DNA of 11,162 nucleotides from Burkholderiales bacterium (GTDB lineage Bacteria > Pseudomonadota > Gammaproteobacteria > Burkholderiales > CAIKXV01): positions 1-11,162 of the forward strand of contig JACMMK010000462.1 in NCBI GenBank assembly GCA_014379045.1, written 5' to 3'. Shown here piece by piece: positions 1-7,207 of this stretch; position 1 is the stretch's first letter; every line of letters begins with the position of its first letter. The notes below the pieces were generated by a model. That model ran no database searches. It was not told the origin of the DNA and was given only the letters and a program-made list of their open reading frames with translations. The position numbers and the translations under genes are program-made.

Positions 1-1350
1 ATGCGTGCGTCCGCCTGCGCCCAGCCGGCCCTCGAAGTTGCGAATGGAGGTCGACGCGCAGCGCTCACCCGCGACGAGCCGATCGTCGTTCATGCCGAGG
101 CACATCGAACAGCCCGGCTCGCGCCACTCGAAACCGGCGGCGGTGAACACGTGATGCAGTCCCTCCTGCTCGGCCTGTGCCTTGACGAGCCCGGATCCAG
201 GCACCACCAACGCCAGCTTCACGTTGGCGGCGACCTTGCCCCCTTTGGCGACCGCAGCCGCTGCGCGCAGATCCTCGATGCGCGAATTGGTGCACGAACC
301 GATGAACACCTTGTCGATCGCGATGTCCTGGATGCGCGTGTTCGGCCTCAACCCCATGTACTTCAACGCGCGTTCGATGCCCTCGCGCTGGGTCGGATCG
401 GCGACATCGGACGGATCGGGAACGCGCCCGCCCACCGGTACCACCATCTGCGGGCTGGTACCCCAGGTCACCTGCGGCTCGATCGTCGCCGCATCGATCT
501 CGATGACCGCGTCGAAGCGCGCGCCTGGATCGCTGACCAGCGTGCGCCAGTAAGCGACCGCGGCATCCCAGTGGTCGGCCTTCGGTGCGAACGGTCGCCC
601 GCGCACGTAGTCGATCGTCTTGTCGTCGACCGCGACCATGCCGGCGCGGGCGCCGGCCTCGATCGCCATGTTGCACAGGGTCATCCGCGCCTCGATCGAC
701 AGATCGCGGATCGCCGCGCCGGCGAACTCGATCGCATGGCCGGTGCCCCCCGCGGTGCCGATCTGCCCGATCAGCGCGAGTGCGATGTCCTTCGCGGTGA
801 CACCCGTGCCGAGCGAACCTTCGACGCGCACCTGCATCGATTTCGCTTTCTTCTGCAACAGCGTCTGGGTTGCGAGCACGTGCTCGACTTCCGAAGTGCC
901 GATACCGAAGGCGAGCGCGGCCAGCGCGCCGTGGGTACTGGTGTGCGAATCGCCACAGACGAGCGTCGTGCCCGGCAACGTGAAGCCCTGCTCGGGTCCG
1001 ATCACGTGCACGATGCCCTGCTGCTTCGACAGGAATGGGAAATACGCGCGCGCGCCGTAGGTCTTGATGTTGGCATCGAGCGTGTCGACCTGGAGCTTCG
1101 ACACCGGGTCCTTGATGCCGCCCGCCCAGTCACGCGTCGGCGTGTTGTGATCGGCGGTCGACATGATCGAGTTGACGTTCCACGGCGTGCGACCGGCCAG
1201 TCTCAAACCGTCGAACGCCTGTGGACTCGTCACCTCGTGGACGAGGTGACGATCGATGTACAACAGCACCGTGCCGTCGTCCTGGCGATGGGCGACGTGG
1301 CTGTCGAACAACTTGTCGTAGAGCGTCGAGGGTGGAATGTGGTCGGCCAT
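1..1350 (-). CDS. leuC: 3-isopropylmalate dehydratase large subunit (partial, C-terminus off the left edge)
   Basis: LeuC pairs with LeuD to isomerise 2-isopropylmalate to 3-isopropylmalate through a 4Fe-4S cluster, the second step of leucine synthesis in the cytosol. The start at 1350 gives MADHIPPSTLYDKLF, followed by the family segment HLVHEVTSPQAFDGLR (residues 35-50) and VCGDSHTSTHG (131-141). The three cluster cysteines expected for the aconitase superfamily are visible: C353 in GSCTNSR, and C414 and C417 in GCSMCLG. The frame is open for 450 codons and leaves the window inside GRLGAGGRTH, which in the family lies about 20 residues before the end, so only a short tail is missing. No clear Shine-Dalgarno sequence precedes the ATG. 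LeuD would be expected next, beyond the left edge. The identification is secure; only the C-terminus is unseen. Confidence 0.97.
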   Translation of the reverse strand, partial: MADHIPPSTLYDKLFDSHVAHRQDDGTVLLYIDRHLVHEVTSPQAFDGLRLAGRTPWNVNSIMSTADHNTPTRDWAGGIKDPVSKLQVDTLDANIKTYGARAYFPFLSKQQGIVHVIGPEQGFTLPGTTLVCGDSHTSTHGALAALAFGIGTSEVEHVLATQTLLQKKAKSMQVRVEGSLGTGVTAKDIALALIGQIGTAGGTGHAIEFAGAAIRDLSIEARMTLCNMAIEAGARAGMVAVDDKTIDYVRGRPFAPKADHWDAAVAYWRTLVSDPGARFDAVIEIDAATIEPQVTWGTSPQMVVPVGGRVPDPSDVADPTQREGIERALKYMGLRPNTRIQDIAIDKVFIGSCTNSRIEDLRAAAAVAKGGKVAANVKLALVVPGSGLVKAQAEQEGLHHVFTAAGFEWREPGCSMCLGMNDDRLVAGERCASTSIRNFEGRLGAGGRTH

Positions 1351-1585
1351 GGTCGGGTGCGCTCGCGCGGGTCGTGCGTCGCGAAATCTTTCGGAACCGG
1401 CGATTATCGCATAGCGGCGTGGAAACGTCGGAGACCGCTCGCCCTTCGCGGGCATCGCCGTATCTTGCGCAGCGCCCGAACCTCGGTCTATCGTCGCGCC
1501 TCGTCCCGGCGCCGTATCGTGGTCAGGCGAACCGGTGACGCGTACTCGTGTGTCTCCCCCGCTGTTGCCCAACCGAGGTGCATCG
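1351..1585. other. divergent intergenic spacer, leuC / interrupted gene
   Basis: This 235-base spacer separates two divergently read genes. Besides the weak leuC -10 candidate it holds GAGGTG (1575-1580), a ribosome binding site five bases before the ATG at 1586. I found no leucine-rich leader peptide, T-box or convincing attenuator. One small hairpin (GCCC 1441-1444 with GGGC 1450-1453) has only four base pairs and no T-run after it. Confidence 0.5.
1403..1431 (-). promoter_or_regulatory. possible sigma-70 promoter for leuC
   Basis: On the minus strand, GATAAT (1403-1408) matches the -10 consensus at five of six positions. A 17-base spacer separates it from CCGACG (1426-1431), which shares only the central GAC with the -35 consensus. 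It lies 52 bases upstream of the leuC start and is the most AT-rich spot in the spacer. The -35 match is poor, so this is a tentative call. Confidence 0.25.
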
Positions 1586-2556
1586 ATGGCCGGCCTGATC
1601 GATACTTTGGCAAAGAATCCGTCTGCATTCCTTTCGATCGTCGGTTCGGCGGCGGTCTACATCGACGACCCCAATTTCACGCAGGCGGTGAAGAGTCACT
1701 TCGACGGCGACGCGAAGGCGAGCATGTTCAAGATCGTCGGGCGCGATCGCATCGGTTTCGCCTCGATCGACACCGCACCGGGCGGCGCGCGCTTCGACGC
1801 GAAGATCAGCGGCGAGCGACGTTCGACGTCGCTGCCGTGCTACTAGCTGCCGTGGACCAAGGACGGCGCCGTCCAGATCAAGCTGAAGCCCAGCAAGAAG
1901 GGCGTGCAGAGCGGGCTCGCCGCGCACCAGCGCGCGACGGGCACGGCGTCGGACAGCAGCGCGATCAGGCTCGCGCACGACCGCAGCGCCTGGAAAGACC
2001 GCGACGTCGGCGACGATCTGGACCCCGACCTGTTCTTCACCGGCATGATGAACGGATGCAGCGTCTGGGTGTCGGGCGACCCGACGCAACCGCTCGTCTA
2101 TCACATCAATCGCGCGTCGTTCAACAACGATCAGGTCAAGAAACTGCTCGACGAAGGCAAGGACCGCGACAAGAACATCAACCAGATCAAGTCGAAGCAG
2201 ATGGAGCAGGATTTTCGCGCGTTCGACGCGAGCGGCGGCGCCGGCAAGTCGTCGGACTACGCGAAGGTCACCCCGGCGACCGAAAACATGCGCAACCCGA
2301 TCGGAGGGAAAGCCGCAGATGCGGCTAAGGACGCCCGCACCAAGGTGATCCGCACGCTGGTGGGGGGCAGCGGGGAGCACGCCTACTACATCCAGAAGCA
2401 GATGGTCAGTGCGTTCGGCGTGCGCGTCGCGGGGATCTGGAACTTCTACGAGCAGGACATCTACGAGTATTTTCTCTACGACTCGGGCGGCAACGTCGAC
2501 CGCTTCAACGGGCGGCGCGTGTGGCCGCGACGCGGCCGGAGCGATTTTTTCCCTGA
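1586..2556 (+). pseudogene. unrecognised gene interrupted by an in-frame TAG
   Basis: I do not recognise this family. Translation starts at ATG 1586, five bases after GAGGTG, and reads MAGLIDTLAKNPSAFLSIVG for 86 codons before TAG at 1844-1846. The same frame then continues for more than 200 codons with mostly G or C third positions, as in the intact genes nearby, so both parts look like one gene. TAG is one base from TGG (Trp), which would give CYWLPW. Later segments include FFTGMMNGCSVWVSGDPTQP followed by LVYHIN, a lysine-rich helical stretch around 2130-2220, and WNFYEQDIYEYFLYDSGG near the end. There is no signal peptide or membrane segment, so a soluble protein of about 315 residues is likely. 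GTG at 1904 is a possible internal restart. The 3' end is approximate: this frame has no stop until 3002-3004, but coding-like composition fades near 2550, and TGA at 2554-2556 lies in another frame. Function is unknown. Confidence 0.6.
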
Positions 2557-2844
2557 GCCAGGCGGCTCGTGGCCTCGCCCGGGGAAGCGCTGGCAGCCTC
2601 CCGCCGTCGGCGTCTTTTCGCCCCTTTCTTCCAGTGCGCGGAACGAATCGTTTCCGGTCCCTTTGCCGGACGATTGGTTCGACCCTGCGCCTCAGATGCC
2701 CGTGCGGCAGGAGCGCCGAGTAGTCCGTAATGGCTACGCAGCGGACTGGCGCACGGTAGCGATGTTCACGAATCGCTCCCGATACTCGGGCAGCGCCAGT
2801 GCTCGCTGGACGCCATACAGACTTACAAGTCCAGGGAGAATTCG
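2557..2844. other. spacer upstream of the PEP-CTERM gene
   Basis: About 290 bases without a gene I can support. The frame of the upstream gene stays open through it, but third-position GC drops and the translation becomes rich in Pro, Arg and Ser, so I read it as noncoding. It must hold the promoter of the downstream pair. GATACT at 2781-2786 resembles a -10 box but has no matching -35. A GG/GC pair near 2748-2760 resembles a sigma-54 site but is one base too short. A 12-base inverted repeat, GACTTACAAGTC (2820-2831), sits next to the ribosome binding site AGGGAGA (2833-2839). Confidence 0.4.
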
Positions 2845-3393
2845 ATGCTATCGCTACGCAGGCTCGCGTCCGCCGCGAGCCTTTCACTTGCTGCCGCCTT
2901 CTCGGCTCACGCCGCCCCGCTCGCCGTCGACAATTTGTGGTCGCCGTTCGACTTCGATGGCCCGGGAAGCGCCTGGTACGACATCAATACGCTGGCCCCG
3001 TTGACGTTTCAGTTCACGCTGACGGCAGAAGCTGTATTGAGCGTAGTCGACGGCGGGTTCGCCGGTGACCGGTTCTTCGTGTTGAACGACAACGTCTTCC
3101 TGGGTCTTACGTCGATGCCCGGCGATGGCGGCCCGCTCACCTACATCGACGATTTCGACGCAGCATTCGCCGACGCACGCTGGAGTCAGTTCTCCACGGT
3201 CCTGCAGCCCGGCCTGTACAACCTCACCGGCATCGCGACCGAAGCGCCGCTGGGTGGCGGCGTCGGCGGTATTCGCTTGAGTGAGCTTCCTCCTGCTGCG
3301 AGCGTCATCCCGGTGCCTGGCGCACTTGGTCTGATGCTTTCCGGTATCGCCCTCGTCGGCTGCGCCTTGCGCACCCGCCGCAGCAACGCCTGA
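2845..3393 (+). CDS. PEP-CTERM sorting domain protein
   Basis: This is a 182-residue exported protein. The start at 2845 is fixed by AGGGAGA ending five bases upstream. Residues 1-23 form a signal peptide (two Arg, a hydrophobic core, cleavage after AHA). The middle (about 24-150) is Asp- and Gly-rich with alternating hydrophobic residues, suggesting a beta-sandwich, and includes GDRFFVLNDNVFLGLTS. The C-terminus has the tripartite sorting signal: PVPG at 156-159, a hydrophobic segment to about 174, then RTRR (176-179). In this family the signal is recognised and cut by an exosortase of the EpsH type and the protein goes to the surface or exopolysaccharide matrix. Here the motif is P-V-P-G rather than P-E-P, a known kind of variation. 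No exosortase lies in the window. The gene ends 14 bases before the nucleotidase and is probably cotranscribed with it. The ligand or exact role of the middle domain is unknown. Confidence 0.85.
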   Translation: MLSLRRLASAASLSLAAAFSAHAAPLAVDNLWSPFDFDGPGSAWYDINTLAPLTFQFTLTAEAVLSVVDGGFAGDRFFVLNDNVFLGLTSMPGDGGPLTYIDDFDAAFADARWSQFSTVLQPGLYNLTGIATEAPLGGGVGGIRLSELPPAASVIPVPGALGLMLSGIALVGCALRTRRSNA

Positions 3394-3407
3394 ACAGGAG
3401 CAAGACC

Positions 3408-5465
3408 ATGAAGATCAGAAAGAGCGCGATCGCATTGGCGGTCGCAACGGCGTTCGGTTGTTCGGTAGCCGCAGCGCAGACGGCCCCGGTGTGTCCGATC
3501 CCCGATACCCGCGCCAACGTATTCGTCGGTACGCTCGACACCGGCGTGCCCAACGTCGATATCGACGGCACGGGGCCCAGCACCTGCACGGTCAACGACC
3601 GGATCGATACCGCAAGTTCCTATGCCTCACAACAGGCATTCATCATCGCGGTGACGCAGGCAGTGAATGCGATCGGGGCACTCACCGATGTGCAGCGTGC
3701 GGCGATCATCGCCGTGGCTCCGCAGTTCGACGTGCGCCGTTTCCGTCCGGTCAAGCTGATCGGCTTCAACGACCTGCACGGTAACCTCGAAGCCCCGGGC
3801 GGCACATTCTTCGGCGTGCCCAACGCATTGTCCGGCGGCGTCGACTATCTGGCGAGCTATGCGCAGGCAATACGCGCGAAGAATCCGAATGCCAACTTCA
3901 TGGTTCATGCAGGCGACCTGGTCGGTGCGACACCGCTCATCTCTGCGTTATTCCTGGACGAGCCGACGATCGAGGTGATGAACCTGCTCGGCGTCAACCT
4001 CGGTGCGGACGGCCTCGGCAATCACGAGTTCGACAAAGGCAGCGCCGAACTGCTGCGCCTGGGGCGCGGCGGGTGTGCCACCGATCCGAACGTGCTGAAG
4101 TCGCCATTTCAGACCTGTCAGGGACCATTCGGCCCGTTCGCCGGTGCCAAGTTCCCATTGATCGCGGCCAACGTCATCACTGCTTCGGGCGGATTTCTCG
4201 TCCCCCCGTACATCGTCCGGACGTTCAACGGCGTGCGTGTCGGTTTCATCGCCGCAGTGACGGAGACCACGCCGACGGTCGTCACGCCGACCGGCGTTGC
4301 CGGTCTGACCTTCCAGGACGAAGCCGACTCGGTGAATGCGCTGGTCGGCCAGTTGCGCAACCGCGGCGTCGAAGCGATCGTGATGGTCGTGCATGAAGGC
4401 GGATCGACCAGTGGACAGTCGGGGATCAGCGGCTGCGGCACGCTCAACGGTAACATCGTCGATCTGGTGAGCCGCCTCGACAACGCGGTGGATCTGGTGA
4501 TCTCGGGTCACACGCATCAGGCGTACAACTGCACGTTGACGAACAGCACGGGGCGCAGCATCCCCGTCACCCAGTCCGGTGCGTTCGGTCGTGGGTTGAC
4601 CGAGATCGACCTGTGGCTCGACACCCGCACCCGCGACGTCGTGAAGGTCGACGCGCGCAATGTCATCGTCGATCGGCGCAATACCTTGATAGCGCCCGAC
4701 GCGAGCGTCGCTGCGCTGGTCAGCCACTACAAGACCCGCGCGTCGACGCTGGCCAGCGTGCTGATCGGGCGCATCTCTTCCGACGTCACGCGTACAGCAA
4801 ACCGTGCCTGCGAATTTCAGGCCGGCGACCTGATCGCGGAAGCGCAGTTGGTCGCGACCCAGCCCAGTGGCTTCGGCGAGGCAGTGGTGGCATTCATGAA
4901 CACCGGCGGTGTCCGGGCAGACTTTACGTTCGCGCAGATATCCGGTACCGAACAGCCGGGCGAGCTGACCTACGGCGAATCGTTCACGGTACAGCCGTTC
5001 GGCAACAGTCTGGTGACGATGACGCTGACGGGTCAGGACATCTACGACGTCCTCGCCCAGCAGTTCACCGGGTGCCCGAACAACCAGCCGTTCAACCGGG
5101 TGATGCAGGTGTCTTCCGGGTTCGAGTACACCTGGGACAACTCGCTCGGCATCGTTCCGACCGGCGTCACACCGACGCTCGCCAATTGCAGCCGTATCGT
5201 TCCCGGGAGCGTGAAGATCAACGGCGTCGCGGTTGATCTGGCGCAGAGCTACCGGGCGACGATGAACAACTTCATGTCGACCGGCGGTGACGGCTATACC
5301 GTGTTCAATCGCGGCACGAACCGGCTGGGCGGTGCACTCGACATCGATGCGCTGTCGGACTTCCTGCGCGGGACGTTGACGCCGGGCACGCCTTACACGC
5401 CGCCTGCGCTAGGTCGCATTCTGCGTACCGCCGACGCGGGAACATCCTGCCCAGGCACACGCTGA
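3408..5465 (+). CDS. secreted 5'-nucleotidase / UDP-sugar hydrolase-type metallophosphoesterase
   Basis: This 685-residue enzyme should cut phosphate from extracellular nucleotides or related esters, as UshA-type 5'-nucleotidases do. CAGGAG (3395-3400) precedes the ATG by seven bases. Residues 1-23 are a signal peptide ending AAA-Q, with no lipobox. Residues about 24-115 are an N-terminal segment that canonical UshA lacks. The metallophosphoesterase domain (about 115-420) carries FNDLHGNLE (D122, H124), HAGDLVGATP (D170), GNHEFDKG (N205, H206), VVHEGG (H329) and SGHTHQ (H368, H370), the full two-metal set. The C-terminal substrate domain (about 450-672) carries NTGGVRADF (498-506), TYGESFTVQPFGN (521-533) and NFMSTGGDGY (621-630). 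Ten cysteines in the mature chain suggest disulfides and a periplasmic or extracellular site. It follows the PEP-CTERM gene at 14 bases but has no PEP-CTERM tail itself. A terminator follows the stop. Substrate preference cannot be read from sequence. Confidence 0.93.
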   Translation: MKIRKSAIALAVATAFGCSVAAAQTAPVCPIPDTRANVFVGTLDTGVPNVDIDGTGPSTCTVNDRIDTASSYASQQAFIIAVTQAVNAIGALTDVQRAAIIAVAPQFDVRRFRPVKLIGFNDLHGNLEAPGGTFFGVPNALSGGVDYLASYAQAIRAKNPNANFMVHAGDLVGATPLISALFLDEPTIEVMNLLGVNLGADGLGNHEFDKGSAELLRLGRGGCATDPNVLKSPFQTCQGPFGPFAGAKFPLIAANVITASGGFLVPPYIVRTFNGVRVGFIAAVTETTPTVVTPTGVAGLTFQDEADSVNALVGQLRNRGVEAIVMVVHEGGSTSGQSGISGCGTLNGNIVDLVSRLDNAVDLVISGHTHQAYNCTLTNSTGRSIPVTQSGAFGRGLTEIDLWLDTRTRDVVKVDARNVIVDRRNTLIAPDASVAALVSHYKTRASTLASVLIGRISSDVTRTANRACEFQAGDLIAEAQLVATQPSGFGEAVVAFMNTGGVRADFTFAQISGTEQPGELTYGESFTVQPFGNSLVTMTLTGQDIYDVLAQQFTGCPNNQPFNRVMQVSSGFEYTWDNSLGIVPTGVTPTLANCSRIVPGSVKINGVAVDLAQSYRATMNNFMSTGGDGYTVFNRGTNRLGGALDIDALSDFLRGTLTPGTPYTPPALGRILRTADAGTSCPGTR

Positions 5466-5486
5466 TCCAGGGCATGCGGGATTCAG

Positions 5487-5511
5487 GCGGGCCTTCGGGC
5501 CCGCTTTTTTT
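5487..5511 (+). terminator. intrinsic terminator of the PEP-CTERM/nucleotidase unit
   Basis: A perfect 7-bp GC-only stem, GCGGGCC (5487-5493) with GGCCCGC (5498-5504), encloses TTCG and is followed directly by seven T (5505-5511). The loop is the very stable C(UUCG)G type. It starts 21 bases after the nucleotidase stop. There is no T-run on the other strand, so it should not stop transcripts of the convergent sulfatase gene. Confidence 0.93.
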
Positions 5512-5525
5512 CGTCCGCTTTTCGG

Positions 5526-6932
5526 CTACAACCCCACCGACTCGGCCACCAGCCGTCCAAGCTGCGCCGTGAGCGCGCGCCGTATCTTGTCGTAACCCGG
5601 GTCGCCGATCACGTTGTGCATCTCGTACGGATCGCGCTCGAGGTCGTACAGCTCGTCGAGTTCACCGGCGTCGCCGCGATTGACCCAGTGAATCAGCTTG
5701 TGCCGGTCGGTGCGCACGGCCTTGTACGACATCCCGATCAGCCACGGCATTGCGTTCTCGCTGAAATATTCGCAGAGGATCGACTCGCGCCAGCCGCCCA
5801 TGCGAGCGCCGCCGCTCGACTCGCCAAGCAACGGCAGCAGCGAACGACCCTGGATCTGCGCCCCGGGCGTGCCGCCGGCGAGTTCGATGCAGGTCGGTGC
5901 GATGTCGAGCACCAGTACCAGATCGTCGATCTGCGTCCCCGCCTTCACCCGCTTCGGATACCGGAACACGAACGGCGAGCGGATGCCTTCCTCGTACGCA
6001 AACCGGCGCTCGAGGCCGAGCCCGTGCTCGCCGAAGAAATAGCCGTTGTCGCCGAGGAACAGCACGAAGGTGTCGTCGAGTTCGCCTTTCTTCTCGAGCG
6101 CCGCGAAGATCTCGCCGACGCCCTCGTCGACCGAGGCCATCATCCGGGCACGCAGCCGCATCTCTTCCTGGTCGCCGCTCTTCACCGACTCGAGCAGCGC
6201 CTGCGAGGTCTCGGTCGCCTTGATCTCGAAGGCCTCGCGCCAGACCGGCTTGTCCTTGACCACCTCGGCGGTCGAAATCACGTTCGGGCGTGGTGGGAAC
6301 ATCGCGCCTTCGTAAAGACCGACATGGCGCGGCGCGCATTTGTAGCCGTTGTTCGGATCGAGCGTGAGTTTGCCGTCGGCTGCCTGAAACGCGTCCGGAT
6401 GCACCGCCTTGTGCGCGAAGAACAATGCGAACGGCCGGTCGCGCTTCTTCTCGACGAATTCGACCGCGCGCGCGTTGAGCAGGTCGGTGATGTAGCCGGG
6501 GTAACGCTGATAGACGCCGTTCTCGTTCAACTCCGGCTCGAACAGATTGCCGTGGCCGTTGAAACTCACCCAGTGATCGTAACCGGGACGCGGCCCGCCC
6601 TCGTTGCCCATGTGCCACTTGCCGATGTGTGCGGTCTCGTAGCCCAGCTTCTGCAACGCGAGGTGATAGTTCGGCAGACGGTGGCTCGCTGCATCGCGCG
6701 CGACGTTGTCGATGATGCCGTGCCGGCTCGCGTACTGGCCGGTGACGATCGAGGCGCGATTCGGCGAACAGAGCGGCGTCGGGTGGAAGGCCCGGGTGCA
6801 CAGTGCGCCCTCGTGCGCGATGCGATCGATGTGCGGCGTCTTCATGTACGGATGCCCGCCGGCACCGAACTCGTCGAAGCGCAGGTCGTCGATGAGGATG
6901 ATGAGCAGGTTGGGGACGTCAGCGCGCGCCAT
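5526..6932 (-). CDS. type I sulfatase (formylglycine-dependent, DUF4976-like C-terminus)
   Basis: This 468-residue enzyme should hydrolyse a sulfate ester using a formylglycine made from C55. GGAGA (6938-6942) lies five bases before the ATG. The alkaline-phosphatase-fold motifs appear in order: metal-binding DD (15-16), the activation motif CSPNR (55-59) within the longer sulfatase signature ending TGQ, GKWHMG (104-109) with K105 and H107, H178 in HKAVHPD, and GDNGYFFGEHG (294-304) with D295 and N296. The C-terminal part ends in a LYDLERDPYEMHN segment typical of the DUF4976 region in heparan-, iduronate- and choline-sulfatase relatives. Length is normal for family S1. No signal peptide is visible, so a cytoplasmic location is likely unless the true start lies elsewhere. 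No maturase (FGE or anSME) or sulfate transporter lies in the window. The gene converges on the nucleotidase. The natural substrate cannot be deduced. Confidence 0.93.
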   Translation of the reverse strand: MARADVPNLLIILIDDLRFDEFGAGGHPYMKTPHIDRIAHEGALCTRAFHPTPLCSPNRASIVTGQYASRHGIIDNVARDAASHRLPNYHLALQKLGYETAHIGKWHMGNEGGPRPGYDHWVSFNGHGNLFEPELNENGVYQRYPGYITDLLNARAVEFVEKKRDRPFALFFAHKAVHPDAFQAADGKLTLDPNNGYKCAPRHVGLYEGAMFPPRPNVISTAEVVKDKPVWREAFEIKATETSQALLESVKSGDQEEMRLRARMMASVDEGVGEIFAALEKKGELDDTFVLFLGDNGYFFGEHGLGLERRFAYEEGIRSPFVFRYPKRVKAGTQIDDLVLVLDIAPTCIELAGGTPGAQIQGRSLLPLLGESSGGARMGGWRESILCEYFSENAMPWLIGMSYKAVRTDRHKLIHWVNRGDAGELDELYDLERDPYEMHNVIGDPGYDKIRRALTAQLGRLVAESVGL

Positions 6933-7027
6933 GCGGGTCTCCGGTTCGGGGCGACCCGCATTCTCGCGCGAACGACGGCGCGGACCAACTGCGCTTTCGG
7001 GGTGCGCTGTACTGCGGCGCGCTTGCG

Positions 7028-7207
7028 CTAGGGCGCGCTGTCCGAAGGTCGTCGGCGCTGTTCACCTTCGCGCTGCGCGCGATCGAGGCTCTTGTTGACC
7101 CGGTCGATCGTATTGTCCCGGTTAGGCAGCGGCGGCGCGCGTTCCGGCCCACAACCGGCGAGCGTGACAGCCACGAGCGCGGTTGCGATGAGCAGCGCGC
7201 GTTTCAT
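7028..7207 (-). CDS. small lipoprotein, 59 residues
   Basis: A short gene reading MKRALLIATALVAVTLAGC, which is a lipoprotein signal peptide with lipobox L-A-G-C (C19). The remaining 40 residues are proline-rich at first, then charged and probably helical (NTIDRVNKSLDRAQREGEQ). The start ATG at 7207 overlaps the stop of the M48 protease gene in ATGA (7204-7207). No Shine-Dalgarno sequence is evident, so translation is probably coupled to the protease gene. An upstream start at 7294 in the same frame would lack a signal peptide and lie inside the protease gene, so I rejected it. The mature peptide is too short for an enzyme; its tight coupling suggests a partner or accessory of the protease, but that is inference. 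Confidence 0.8.
   Translation of the reverse strand: MKRALLIATALVAVTLAGCGPERAPPLPNRDNTIDRVNKSLDRAQREGEQRRRPSDSAP

Noticed and set aside
1351..1450. Leucine leader peptide or attenuator before leuC
   Set aside because: No short frame rich in Leu codons and no terminator-like hairpin with a T-run was found on the minus strand.
1..2328. Very long plus-strand open frame of 775 codons
   Set aside because: It is antisense to leuC for its first 1350 bases and then out of frame with the interrupted gene. The Arg/Asp/Ala-heavy translation has no recognisable motif and is typical of shadows in high-GC DNA.
2523..2550. Possible terminator: GGCCGC/GCGGCC hairpin then T6
   Set aside because: The stem is short with a 3-base loop and ends seven bases before the T run, so it does not fit a standard intrinsic terminator. 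It may also still be within coding sequence.
2748..2765. Sigma-54-like site before the PEP-CTERM gene
   Set aside because: CTGGC and a later GC are present, but the spacing is one base short and the -12 element is not TTGC.
1523..2887. Minus-strand open frame of 454 codons opposite the interrupted gene
   Set aside because: Arg/Val/Ala-rich with no family features and no good ribosome binding site; the plus strand shows the coding-like codon use. It crosses both the spacer and the start of the PEP-CTERM gene.
3948..4727. Minus-strand open frame of 259 codons inside the nucleotidase gene
   Set aside because: Antisense to the metallophosphoesterase domain, with no motif of its own.
5616..7031. 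Plus-strand open frame of 471 codons opposite the sulfatase
   Set aside because: Antisense shadow: the minus strand encodes a complete sulfatase with all catalytic motifs.
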